Source: Bacteroidales bacterium
GTDB lineage: Bacteria > Bacteroidota > Bacteroidia > Bacteroidales > UBA932
DNA: 64,000 nucleotides
Assembly: GCA_028724885.1 (NCBI GenBank)
Contig: JAQYTJ010000013.1
Span: 62,001 to 126,000, forward strand
Direction of reading: 5' to 3'
In this document: in pieces, positions 19,965-29,430 of the stretch
How positions within the stretch are numbered: the first letter of the stretch is position 1
Layout: the number at the start of each line of letters is the position of its first letter
Translations under genes and position numbers: made by a program
Notes under the pieces: generated by a model
Told to the model about the DNA's origin: nothing
What the model saw: only the letters and a program-made list of their open reading frames with translations
The model's database searches: none

Positions 19965-21208
19965 ATAATTTACATGCAATTCCCAGCCCAGCCTCGACTG
20001 GCAGCGTATAGTCAGACTAACCTCAACGCACGCCACTCAGAGACACTTCGACTCCATCGCCGAAGACCTCGTGGGACGGTACAGCACCGATGGACGAAAC
20101 CCGGAACTGCCATGCCATGAAACCCGATATCGTGATAGCTGAAAAGACAAAGACTGGTGCAATGAAGTTCTTCAAAACTGAGCCAGAGAAGGAGTAAAAT
20201 ATCTCTATTTTTAGATTTCCTCTCGGATTTTATCGTTGTTATAAAGTAAATTCCGGATGCACATATAGGAAGACTAGCAGGGAGGGACTATTTGTCTTTA
20301 TTACGAATACCTTATCTTGATGCTGGCTACTATAACCTAGTTAATTGCATAACAATGAGCCCTACAGTTCGGCTGAAGCTCTTAAGGACGAAATTCTTCA
20401 AGTCCGATGACGGTCAGACCATTCGCAAGGTACTGTTCTCAAGCCCCTGATAAACTACGAAACTTAAAATTGGGTGAATCTCGATGAAATCGGAGATACT
20501 TACTTCGAAGGAGGTCATATGCCGCAGGACACCCGAGTCGACAAAGCGTTCAGCCTCTCTTGTGACTGTAGCGCCGATTCTGGTTAGAGCCCAGAAAAAG
20601 TGCGGAAAACAGGAAATTGATTTTTCTTTTGAATATAGGATTTCTGAGGATGGGAATACTTTTTTGACAGAGTCTTCAGGAACTTTCATCCCAAGCATGA
20701 CCAGGGCTAGATGACGACATGCATTCTTGACGATCAGCAGGAGTTTATTCCTGTTTTCAGCAATGGGACATCCATTTGAGCAGTTTGCTGAGATGATATT
20801 GAGTGGCACGGTTACTTCTGGCTCCTCTTTCGCATGAAGGATAGCCGATTGGGTCTTTTTGCCGTAGGGGTTCACGTAATAGCTTCGGTATATCTTCTCC
20901 GCAATGAAGTGTGTCTTCTCCAGCGTGCTGTGGGGCTGACCGTTGCTGAGGCTCGTGCGCTTATAGCGATAGAGATTCTGTAGAAGATAATCTTTCCCCA
21001 CCTTGTCCCCTTGCAACTCACTCGGGAGTGGATATGGCGTGCATGGCGATGTAGTGGTGGATGACCGATTTTTGCCAGTCTCAACTGCCAGCCAAAAGTC
21101 AGTGCAACTCCAATCCATACGCCCCATGGGCACTTCTCCTCCCGAGCGATTTGCATGGAGGCTTTGCGACAGGGAAAACGCAAGGGTGAGACTATTGGAC
21201 GTAAACCT

Positions 21209-21243
21209 AAAATGGGCTGTGCCATTTTCGATGGCGCAGCCCA
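21209..21243 (-). terminator. dnaK intrinsic terminator
   Basis: Minus strand TGGGCTGCGCCAT-CGAAA-ATGGCACAGCCCA-TTTT: 13-bp stem with one mismatch position followed by a short T-run, just after the dnaK stop. Confidence 0.7.
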
Positions 21244-21262
21244 CTGACATTATGCGTATGCT

Positions 21263-23155
21263 TTATTGCTCATCTGGACCTTGGTCCGGACCATTCTGAG
21301 GACCCTGAGGGCCTGCCTGAGGACCTTGCGGACCTTGTTGTGGCCCCTGCTGGGCGCTCTGACCAGCCTGGTACATCTTCTCGAAGGCCTTGCTAAGGTC
21401 AGAAGAGTACTTGTCGATGTCTGATAGGTTCTGATTCTTGATGGCCTCCTTCAAAGAAGTGATGTCAGACTCAACCTCGGACTTGACGTCAGCTGGAACC
21501 TTGTCCCCGTTCTCTTTCAGGAATTTCTCAGCCTGGAAGCAGAGAGAATCAGCGTTGTTGATTTTGTCGGCCTTCTCCTTAGCCTCCTTATCGGCATCCT
21601 CGTTAGCCTTAGCCTCGTCACGCATCTTCTGTATTTCTTGCTCGGACAATCCCGAAGAAGCCTCGATTCTGATGTTCTGCTCCTTGCCAGTAGCCTTATC
21701 CTTTGCAGATACGTTCAGAATGCCATTGGCATCGATGTCGAAGGTAACCTCTATCTGAGGCACTCCCCTAGGAGCAGGAGCGATTCCATCAAGATGGAAT
21801 ATTCCCAATTCCTTATTATCCTTTGCCATAGGACGCTCGCCCTGAAGCACGTGGATTTCAACAGAAGGCTGATTATCAGCCGCAGTGGAGAACACCTGAG
21901 ACTTCCTGGTAGGAATCGTGGTATTGGACTCGATGAGCTTAGTCATCACACCTCCAAGAGTCTCGATCCCGAGAGACAGAGGAGTAACATCCAGCAGAAG
22001 CACGTCCTTCACGTCGCCTGCAAGCACGCCACCCTGGATTGATGCGCCGATGGCAACGACCTCGTCCGGGTTAACGCTCCTATTTGGTTCTTTGCCGAAA
22101 AAGCTCTTCACGATTTCCTGAATCTTAGGGATACGCGTAGAACCACCTACGAGCAGAACTTCATCGATGTCGGAAGGCTGCAGGCCTGCATCTTTGAGTG
22201 CCTTACGGCAAGGTTCAACCGTCTTCTGGAACAGGTTATCGCAAAGTTCCTCGAATTTGGCTCTAGTAAGAGTCTTCACAAGGTGCTTCGGAACTCCGTC
22301 AACCGGCATGATATAAGGCAGGTTGATCTCCGAAGATGTCTGGTTGGAAAGCTCAATCTTTGCTTTCTCGGCAGCTTCCTTAAGCCTCTGCAATGCCATT
22401 GGATCCTTCTTAAGATCCACCACGCCGCCATTGTCCTTTGCGAACTCGCTCGCAAGCCAGTCGATGACAACCTGATCGAAATCATCACCTCCCAGGTGAG
22501 TATCGCCATTTGTGGATTTAACTTCGAACACGCCGCCGCCTAGTTCAAGTATGGAAATATCGAAGGTACCACCGCCGAGGTCGTACACAGCGACTTTCAT
22601 ATCCTTGTTTTTTTTGTCAAGGCCATAAGCCAATGCTGCAGCAGTAGGCTCGTTGATGATTCTCTTGACATCCAAGCCTGCAATCTTACCTGCCTCCTTA
22701 GTAGCCTGACGCTGTGAGTCAGAAAAGTATGCTGGAACAGTGATGACGGCCTCGGTGACCGGCTGGCGCAGATAATCCTCGGCTGTCTTCTTCATTTTCT
22801 GAAGAATCATTGCCGAAATCTCCTGTGGAGAATAGAGTTTGTCATTTATCTTTACGCGAGGGGTGTTGTTGTCACCTCTCACTACCTCGTAAGGCACCCT
22901 CGCAATTTCCCTCTGTACCAAGTCATAAGTCTCCCCCATGAATCTTTTGATCGAGAATACGGTGTTCTTAGGATTTGTGATTGCCTGACGTTTTGCAGGG
23001 TTACCTATTTTTCTCTCTCCTCCATCTGTGAATGCAACGACGGACGGAGTAGTTCTCTCACCTTCGTTGTTAATTATGACGGTTGGCTGATTGCCTTCCA
23101 TGACTGCAACGCACGAATTCGTGGTTCCAAGGTCAATTCCAATGATTTTTCCCAT
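21263..23155 (-). CDS. dnaK: Chaperone DnaK (Hsp70)
   Basis: [27 protein letters not shown]...[16 protein letters not shown]...[13 protein letters not shown]; Gly/Gln/Pro-rich C-terminal tail. Confidence 0.98.
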   Translation of the reverse strand: MGKIIGIDLGTTNSCVAVMEGNQPTVIINNEGERTTPSVVAFTDGGERKIGNPAKRQAITNPKNTVFSIKRFMGETYDLVQREIARVPYEVVRGDNNTPRVKINDKLYSPQEISAMILQKMKKTAEDYLRQPVTEAVITVPAYFSDSQRQATKEAGKIAGLDVKRIINEPTAAALAYGLDKKNKDMKVAVYDLGGGTFDISILELGGGVFEVKSTNGDTHLGGDDFDQVVIDWLASEFAKDNGGVVDLKKDPMALQRLKEAAEKAKIELSNQTSSEINLPYIMPVDGVPKHLVKTLTRAKFEELCDNLFQKTVEPCRKALKDAGLQPSDIDEVLLVGGSTRIPKIQEIVKSFFGKEPNRSVNPDEVVAIGASIQGGVLAGDVKDVLLLDVTPLSLGIETLGGVMTKLIESNTTIPTRKSQVFSTAADNQPSVEIHVLQGERPMAKDNKELGIFHLDGIAPAPRGVPQIEVTFDIDANGILNVSAKDKATGKEQNIRIEASSGLSEQEIQKMRDEAKANEDADKEAKEKADKINNADSLCFQAEKFLKENGDKVPADVKSEVESDITSLKEAIKNQNLSDIDKYSSDLSKAFEKMYQAGQSAQQGPQQGPQGPQAGPQGPQNGPDQGPDEQ

Positions 23156-23298
23156 ATTAATTTATCTCCTATTATTTGCTTTTGAATATTTTACCGTGCC
23201 TGATTTTCAGATGCGACGCTGGAGATAATAACGAATGTTGTGCCATTTATACGAATATGCCAAAATGGCAGGATATGAATATGCGATGTCCGGATGGC

Positions 23299-23754
23299 CT
23301 ATTCATGCGACTCGAAGCGCTTTTGGGCAAGCACCTCATACTTAGTGCCTGGACGGCCATAATTAGCATAAGGGTATATGGATATGCCTCCGCGAGGGGT
23401 GAAGAAGCCTGTTACTTCAATATATTTAGGATCCATCAGCTTGACAAGATCCTTCATGATAGTGTTGACGCAGTCCTCATGGAAATCGCCGTGGTTACGG
23501 AAACTGAACAGATAGAGTTTCAAGCTCTTGCTTTCCACCATTCTGACATCAGGAATATAACTGATTCGTATTTCGGCGAAATCAGGCTGTCCGGTAATCG
23601 GACAGAGAGACGTGAACTCCGGGCAGTTGAACCTCACCCAATAGTCATTTCCTTTGTGCCTGTTCTCGAAAGTCTCGAGAACCTCGGGAGCATAATCCAT
23701 TTTATATTCAGTCTTGTGGCCCAGCTCCTTCAGGCCTTCATTAGTCCTATCCAT
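23299..23754 (-). CDS. queF: NADPH-dependent 7-cyano-7-deazaguanine reductase QueF
   Basis: [28 protein letters not shown]...[24 protein letters not shown]. Confidence 0.96.
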   Translation of the reverse strand: MDRTNEGLKELGHKTEYKMDYAPEVLETFENRHKGNDYWVRFNCPEFTSLCPITGQPDFAEIRISYIPDVRMVESKSLKLYLFSFRNHGDFHEDCVNTIMKDLVKLMDPKYIEVTGFFTPRGGISIYPYANYGRPGTKYEVLAQKRFESHE

Positions 23755-23763
23755 AATAATATA

Positions 23764-24441
23764 TTATATGTCTTTAATTTTAAAAGGATTATAAGAGATG
23801 TTCTCGTCGAATGCATCCTCGCCCTCTACTGCCTTGATTTTTCTAACCACGATATTAGTGATAGGTAATATGACAATTTCATAAAGGACCTTGAAAGAGA
23901 CTTGGCAGAGCATCATAACTGGCAGTTGACGTATTCCTGTACCCCAAAAGGCGATAGGCATGAACACTAACGAATCTAGGCACTCTCCAGCAATAGATGA
24001 AACGATTGCCCTCCATGAGAAGCCGCGGCCTTTCTGAGCCACTTTCATCCTGCTGAGGACAAAGGCATTAAGGGTAGAGCCTGCAAGAAATGCCAGTAGC
24101 GAGGCGAAAGTAACTCTAGGGGCCATATTGAACATATAGTCAAAGTGGGCTCCTCCATCCCAGAATGGAGCCGAAGGCAGCCAGACTACGATCTGACCAA
24201 CGACCACGACGAAAAAGTTCATCGCGAAGGCAGTCCATATGACAAGACGTGCCTTGCGATACCCCCAAACCTCCGCAAAGCAATCGTTCAATATGTATGA
24301 CACAGGGAAAATGATGACTGCGCCTGGCAGTGATATGTTTCCAATCGCAAATACTTTTGTAGCGAATAGGTTTGATGCTATGAGGCAGACCGTAAAAAGG
24401 ACTGCCATCAATAAAAATACAATAGAAAATTTTTGTTTCAT
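23764..24441 (-). CDS. Queuosine precursor transporter (YhhQ/QPTR family)
   Basis: 225 aa membrane protein; GAVIIFPVSYILNDCFAEVWGYRKARLVIW; directly upstream of queF. Confidence 0.9.
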   Translation of the reverse strand: MKQKFSIVFLLMAVLFTVCLIASNLFATKVFAIGNISLPGAVIIFPVSYILNDCFAEVWGYRKARLVIWTAFAMNFFVVVVGQIVVWLPSAPFWDGGAHFDYMFNMAPRVTFASLLAFLAGSTLNAFVLSRMKVAQKGRGFSWRAIVSSIAGECLDSLVFMPIAFWGTGIRQLPVMMLCQVSFKVLYEIVILPITNIVVRKIKAVEGEDAFDENISYNPFKIKDI

Positions 24442-24444
24442 TAT

Positions 24445-24474
24445 CTAGTTTTTTAAGAGGTTACCTAGTACTCT
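24445..24474 (-). promoter_or_regulatory. Candidate preQ1-I riboswitch aptamer
   Basis: Minus strand AGAG-UACUAGGUAAC-CUCU-UAAAAAACUAG-AUAAUG: P1 AGAG/CUCU, loop CUAG able to pair with tail CUAG (H-type pseudoknot), A-rich tail; next to the ATG of a queuosine-precursor transporter/queF operon. Confidence 0.72.
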
Positions 24475-24475
24475 A

Positions 24476-24493
24476 TGATGGGGCGCTGCCCCC
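24476..24493 (+). repeat. Direct repeat copy 1 (TGATGGGGCGCTGCCCCC)
   Basis: Same 18-mer recurs at 24586; contains GGGGC-GCT-GCCCC mini-hairpin. Confidence 0.85.
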
Positions 24494-24585
24494 TACTATC
24501 CCCCGCGGCTCACGGCCTTCTGGCATTCGCTTGGCTAATCGCCTCGCGGATGCCCGGCCTACGCCGGTCGCGTGACCGCGACTGC

Positions 24586-24604
24586 TGATGGGGCGCTGCC
24601 CCCC
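24586..24604 (+). repeat. Direct repeat copy 2 (TGATGGGGCGCTGCCCCCC)
   Basis: Same 18-mer as 24476, plus one C. Confidence 0.85.
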
Positions 24605-24610
24605 ATAACT

Positions 24611-25702
24611 TTATTCTCCGGCAGCCTTGAGACGCTCGGCGTTCTCGGCGATGGTGAGATGATCAATGCACTCCTGGATGTCACCGTCCATGAAACATGG
24701 AAGGTTGTACATGGACCAGTTAATGCGATGATCTGTCACACGTCCCTGCGGATAATTATAAGTGCGAATCTTAGCCGAACGGTCGCCAGTGGAGACCATA
24801 GTTTTACGCTTAGCCCCAATTTCGTCAAGATATTTCTGGTGTTCCAGGTTATACAGACGAGATCGCAATTCCTCGAAAGCCCTCTCCTTATTCTTGATTT
24901 GCGAACGTTCCTCTTGGCACTGCACTACCAAGCCAGTAGGAATATGTGTCAGACGAACAGCCGAATATGTCGTATTCACCCCTTGTCCGCCAGGACCCGA
25001 AGAGCAAAACAAATCTAGACGAATATCATCCCACTTCAGATCCACATCGAACTCACCTGCTTCAGGGAAAACAGCCACGGAAGCAGCAGAAGTCTGAATT
25101 CGGCCTTGAGTCTCAGTCTGTGGCACCCTCTGAACGCGATGCACCCCAGATTCATATTTCATGACGCCATAGACTCCATCAGTCGAAGAAGACAACTTGA
25201 AGACAATGCTCTTGAATCCACCTGCTGTGCCAGGATTCTCGTCATTCACTTCCAGCTTCCATCCACGATTCTCCGCAAACTTGGAATACATACGGAACAA
25301 ATCGCCCGCGAAAATAGCAGCCTCGTCACCACCCGTGCCTCCACGAATCTCGACGATTGCATTCTTGCTGTCGTCAGGATCGGCAGGGAGCAGCAGTATC
25401 TTTATCTGCTCTTCCATCTCAGGAAGCTTTGGCTCGATCTCGGCGAGCTCTTCTTTTGCCATATTCCTTAAATCCTCATCCTTCTCGTTCGCTAATATAT
25501 TCTTTGCCTCACTAAGTTCATCTACCTGTTTCTTATAATCTAAGCCAGCCTGGACGATAGGCTCAAGCTCCTTATAGTCCTTGCTGAGCTGGACGAATTT
25601 CTTCATATCCGATGTCACGGATGGGTCGGACAGCTGATTCTGAAGAGAAAGGTATTTATCCCGTAAAGCCAGGATTTTTTCTATTAATGTATTTTCTGCC
25701 AT
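24611..25702 (-). CDS. prfA: Peptide chain release factor 1
   Basis: 363 aa; GGTGGDEAAIFAGDLFRMY, GPGGQGVNTTYSAVRLTHIPTGLVV (GGQ). Confidence 0.97.
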   Translation of the reverse strand: MAENTLIEKILALRDKYLSLQNQLSDPSVTSDMKKFVQLSKDYKELEPIVQAGLDYKKQVDELSEAKNILANEKDEDLRNMAKEELAEIEPKLPEMEEQIKILLLPADPDDSKNAIVEIRGGTGGDEAAIFAGDLFRMYSKFAENRGWKLEVNDENPGTAGGFKSIVFKLSSSTDGVYGVMKYESGVHRVQRVPQTETQGRIQTSAASVAVFPEAGEFDVDLKWDDIRLDLFCSSGPGGQGVNTTYSAVRLTHIPTGLVVQCQEERSQIKNKERAFEELRSRLYNLEHQKYLDEIGAKRKTMVSTGDRSAKIRTYNYPQGRVTDHRINWSMYNLPCFMDGDIQECIDHLTIAENAERLKAAGE

Positions 25703-25724
25703 AAATTATGGTAGCTCCTTTTAG

Positions 25725-26846
25725 TTATTTAATATTCTTTACATAGCAGCGGCGCCGCATGTAAATTTCGTTGTTGTACTCGTGCCACACATTCACGGCA
25801 CTGTTCGTCTCAATCTGGGGATTAGTGATCGACCACTTGGCCCCCACATTCAAATATTTTTGCGCCATGGAGCAATGATAGATTGAAGATATTCCTTTAT
25901 TCTGCCATCCTGGCACCGCCCCATTAATCATAAGGTCAAGAGTCTTGTAGTCCCGCATTCCTCTCAAAAGATGAATCCAGCCGAAAGGGAAAAGTTTTCC
26001 TTTGCACTTCTGTAGAGACTCCGACATTGATGGGAAAGCAATCCCGAAAGCTACAAGCGCATTGTCCTCATCCAGCACGATTGAACTAATCTTGTCAGAG
26101 ACGAACTTCATCATGGACTTTCTCTCCTCTTCTATCTCCTCGTCGGTGAACGGTATGAAGTTGTACACGGCAGAAGCAAAGCTTTCGTTGTAGACTTTGA
26201 AGAAGTGATCCACCAGCTTCTTGTCTCTTTTCAGCTTGGAAATCTTCCCCTCATGCAAGTTGTAGCGCTGCTTTAACAACCCCGCTATCCTCTTCATCTT
26301 GTCCTGAACCCCCTGATCTGCAGGCAGCTTATACTGAAGCCAGTCGCACTCTTTGACGAAGCCAAGCTTAGTCACCAAGTCATTGTAATAAGGATAGTTG
26401 TAGAGGCAATTAAATGGCGGGACGTTCTCGAAACCTTCCACAAGCATTCCCTGCTTGCCAAGCGTATTGTAGTATAGAGGGCCATGAATCTCGGTCATCC
26501 CATTCTCTTTCGCCCAAGCCTCAGCAGTGCCTATCAGCAGTTTAGCCACCTCCAAGTCATCGATGAGGTCGAACCAGCCAAATCTTGCCCTCTTCTTATT
26601 GTACAGCTCGTTGTAGCGAGGATTGATCATTCCACAGATTCGTCCCACGACATTCTTTCCCTCCTTTACCAGCCACATCTTTCTCTTGCAGTAAGACAGG
26701 GTTGATGTCTTCGTAAGCGAGAAAACCTGATCTGCATGCAACGCCGGAACATACTGAGGGCATCCCTTATATAGTTTATCAGGGAATTTGATGAACTCCA
26801 TCAATTCCTTTTTTGTTTGTACTTCGACTAACTTGTATTCCGACAT
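25725..26846 (-). CDS. GNAT-like acetyltransferase family protein
   Basis: Likely start MSEYKLVEVQTKKELMEFIKFP; VVGRICGMINPRYNE...RFGWFDLIDD...MTEIHGPLYYNTLGKQGMLVEGF. Confidence 0.65.
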   Translation of the reverse strand: MSEYKLVEVQTKKELMEFIKFPDKLYKGCPQYVPALHADQVFSLTKTSTLSYCKRKMWLVKEGKNVVGRICGMINPRYNELYNKKRARFGWFDLIDDLEVAKLLIGTAEAWAKENGMTEIHGPLYYNTLGKQGMLVEGFENVPPFNCLYNYPYYNDLVTKLGFVKECDWLQYKLPADQGVQDKMKRIAGLLKQRYNLHEGKISKLKRDKKLVDHFFKVYNESFASAVYNFIPFTDEEIEEERKSMMKFVSDKISSIVLDEDNALVAFGIAFPSMSESLQKCKGKLFPFGWIHLLRGMRDYKTLDLMINGAVPGWQNKGISSIYHCSMAQKYLNVGAKWSITNPQIETNSAVNVWHEYNNEIYMRRRCYVKNIK

Positions 26847-26885
26847 CAGTTTCGCTGACAATTATCCTTAATTACAACCGAATTG

Positions 26886-26893
26886 CAAATTTA
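26886..26893 (-). promoter_or_regulatory. -7 element TAAATTTG for GNAT-like gene
   Basis: + strand CAAATTTA upstream of 26846. Confidence 0.45.
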
Positions 26894-26997
26894 ATCATTT
26901 GTTGAATTCTGACAAAGTGTTTCAGACGCTTACACGGGTTAATGCAAGATATTTATAAATCTTAATAAATTATTATTGTTTTATATTAATAAAATAA

Positions 26998-27005
26998 TAT
27001 ATTTG
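26998..27005 (+). promoter_or_regulatory. -7 element TATATTTG for NfeD-like/flotillin operon
   Basis: TAnnTTTG match 24 nt upstream of ATG 27029. Confidence 0.5.
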
Positions 27006-27028
27006 CAATAACTAATAAACCTAATGCC

Positions 27029-27655
27029 ATGATTGATTGGTGGAATTCATTAGACCTTTTCATGAAGATAATGTGGGCTATAACCATAGCCGCATCTTTG
27101 ATCTTTGTTATTCAGACTATCCTAACTTTCATCGGAGCAGGAGGCTCAAATTTCGACACAGATGCCAGCGAGCTGGATTTTGGCGGGATGGATGCCTCCG
27201 GAGCTGATGCGAGCGGTGCATTCGATGCCGACCCTAGCATGAACCTCCTGACATTCAGAAATTTCATAAATTTCTGCCTAGGTTTTGGCTGGGCCTCGGT
27301 GCTACTGCATGACAAGATCTCATCGACCAGCATATTGCTGATCATTGCGCTCATGATTGGCGTTGCTTTAGTCGCTGCAGTCATGATGCTTTTCAAATGG
27401 CTGAGCGGAATGCAGCAAGCCGGCAACATCAATGTTTACAGAAGTGCAGTCGGCTGCAATGGTATTGCCTATCTGCCAATACCTGCCGAAAGGAAAGGCC
27501 TCGGCAAAGTGCAAATATCAATCAATAATGCCATAAGGGAATTTGACGCCGTCACCGATGGAGACGCCATACCTACCGGAGCTTCAATCAAAGTGGCGGA
27601 AGTCATTAATGGACAAACGCTATTAGTGGAAACCACAGCCCCAGAAATAATTTAA
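27029..27655 (+). CDS. NfeD-like membrane protein (flotillin partner)
   Basis: 208 aa; TM segments and a C-terminal OB-fold-like region GCNGIAYLPIPAERKGLGKVQISINNAIREFDAVTDGDAIPTGASIKVAEVINGQTLLV; followed by flotillin. Confidence 0.7.
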   Translation: MIDWWNSLDLFMKIMWAITIAASLIFVIQTILTFIGAGGSNFDTDASELDFGGMDASGADASGAFDADPSMNLLTFRNFINFCLGFGWASVLLHDKISSTSILLIIALMIGVALVAAVMMLFKWLSGMQQAGNINVYRSAVGCNGIAYLPIPAERKGLGKVQISINNAIREFDAVTDGDAIPTGASIKVAEVINGQTLLVETTAPEII

Positions 27656-27690
27656 ATGAATATATCATATTAATTCTTAAAATTCAGAAT

Positions 27691-29136
27691 ATGGAACTTT
27701 ATCTTATCCTGATAATAGTCTTCGTGCTTTTCGTCACGCTGACTGCTATCCTAAGGCGCTACAAGCGCTGCCCTTCAGACAAGATCCTCGTCATCTATGG
27801 TAAGACTGGCAAGAGCAAGAGTGGTGCTGTATCTTCTGCGAAGTGCATACATGGCGGAGCCGCATTCATCTGGCCTGTATTCCAAAGCTATGACTTCCTG
27901 GACCTCAAACCTATCTCAATTGAGTGCAACCTGACAAATGCGCTTTCAAAGCAGAATATCCGAGTGGACGTTCCTTGCCGCTTCACGGTAGGTATCTCTA
28001 CTGATCCGGACACTATGACAAACGCAGCAGAAAGACTTCTTGGGCTACGAACAGAAAATATTCAGAACATAGCTACCGACATCCTCTTTGGCCAGCTCCG
28101 TCTGGTCATAGCCACAATGGACATAGAGGAAATCAACTCCGACCGTGACAAGTTCCTCGCAAACGTGAGCGCTAACGTGGAGGCAGAGCTTCGTAAAATC
28201 GGACTTAAGCTCATAAACGTTAACGTTACCGATATACGCGATGAGTCTGGCTACATAGAAGCCCTAGGAAAAGAAGCCGCTGCAAAGGCGATAAACGATG
28301 CCAAGAAGAGCGTAGCAGAGCAGAATCGCTACGGAGAAATCGGGAAGGCTGAGGCGGACAGGGACAAAGACATCAGGATTGCCGAGACCACCAGAGACAC
28401 CAGAATCAAAACTGCAGAGGCAAATGCCCTGGCCGTCGAGGGAGAAAACAATTCCAAAATCGCCATCGCTAATTCAGACGCTAATCGTCGCGAGAAAGAG
28501 GCCGAGGCATCAAGAATCGCAGTCGCCGCAGAGAAAGTTCAGGCGGCAAAAGCCTTGCAGGAGGCTTACCAGAGCGAGCGCGACGCAGAGCTGGCTCGCG
28601 CAGAAAGGGAGAAGGCTACTCAGCAGGCCAATACCATCGTTCCTGCAGAGATTGATAAGGAAAGACAGATAATCGAGGCCGAGGCTGAGGCTGAAAAGCT
28701 TCGCAGGACTGCGAAAGGCGAAGCAGACGCAATATTCGCGAAAATGGATGCTCAGGCTCGCGGTACACTGGAGATTCTCTCCAAGCAGGCCGAAGGATTC
28801 AATGAAATGGTCAAGGCTGCTGCCGGAGATCCTCAGAAAGCCGTCCTCATGCTCATTGCAGACAAGCTGCCAGAACTCGTGAAGACACAAGTTGAAGCTG
28901 TCAAAGGCATAAAGATCGACAAGGTTACAGTTTGGGACAGCAATGCCTCCAAGGATGGCAAGACATCCACCGCCAACTTCATTTCCGGGCTTATGGGCTC
29001 CGTTCCCCCACTTCAAGATTTGTTCAAGATGGCAGGAATGAACCTCCCTGACTATCTGAAAGGAAAAGAATATGCTTCAGAGCAAAAACCCGAAGATCTC
29101 AAGGAAGAGCCAGAGAACGAAAAGGAGGTGAAATGA
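27691..29136 (+). CDS. Flotillin-family SPFH protein (YqiK/FloA-like)
   Basis: 481 aa; N-terminal TM, SPFH region, long Ala/Glu coiled coil (AEADRDKDIRIAETTRDTRIKTAEANALAVEGEN). Confidence 0.9.
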   Translation: MELYLILIIVFVLFVTLTAILRRYKRCPSDKILVIYGKTGKSKSGAVSSAKCIHGGAAFIWPVFQSYDFLDLKPISIECNLTNALSKQNIRVDVPCRFTVGISTDPDTMTNAAERLLGLRTENIQNIATDILFGQLRLVIATMDIEEINSDRDKFLANVSANVEAELRKIGLKLINVNVTDIRDESGYIEALGKEAAAKAINDAKKSVAEQNRYGEIGKAEADRDKDIRIAETTRDTRIKTAEANALAVEGENNSKIAIANSDANRREKEAEASRIAVAAEKVQAAKALQEAYQSERDAELARAEREKATQQANTIVPAEIDKERQIIEAEAEAEKLRRTAKGEADAIFAKMDAQARGTLEILSKQAEGFNEMVKAAAGDPQKAVLMLIADKLPELVKTQVEAVKGIKIDKVTVWDSNASKDGKTSTANFISGLMGSVPPLQDLFKMAGMNLPDYLKGKEYASEQKPEDLKEEPENEKEVK

Positions 29137-29351
29137 TCATGCCGATAATCGTGAACATCGACGTGATGCTTGCCAAAAGGAAGATGACTTCTCAAGAGCT
29201 CGCAGAAAAAATTGGGATATCCCCTGTCAATCTATCCATTCTTAAGACTGGGAAAGCGAAAGGAATCCGCTTCATGACGCTTGATCACATTTGCCGGGCC
29301 CTTGACTGTAAACCAGGCGACATACTTGAATATGAAGAAGAGACCCCTTGA
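29133..29351 (+). CDS. Small Cro/CI-type HTH regulator (YozG-like)
   Basis: 72 aa; MLAKRKMTSQELAEKIGISPVNLSILKTGKAKGIRFMTLDHICRALDCKPGDILEYE; ATGA overlap with flotillin stop. Confidence 0.88.
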   Translation: MIMPIIVNIDVMLAKRKMTSQELAEKIGISPVNLSILKTGKAKGIRFMTLDHICRALDCKPGDILEYEEETP

Positions 29352-29374
29352 TTCCGAATATTCCAACAACTGAA

Positions 29375-29409
29375 AAAGAGCGGCTGCCATTCAAAGGAGA
29401 CCGCTCTTT
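29375..29409. terminator. Bidirectional intrinsic terminator
   Basis: AAAGAGCGG ... CCGCTCTTT, perfect 9-bp stem with A/T flanks between convergent genes. Confidence 0.65.
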
Positions 29410-29430
29410 AACATATTCTGTGAATATTAT

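Noticed and set aside
20414-21250. 278-aa minus-strand ORF just after dnaK
   Set aside because: Its first codons lie inside the dnaK terminator hairpin (21209-21243), no family is recognisable, and competing ORFs overlap in other frames. Not called as a CDS; kept only as part of the eroded-island finding.
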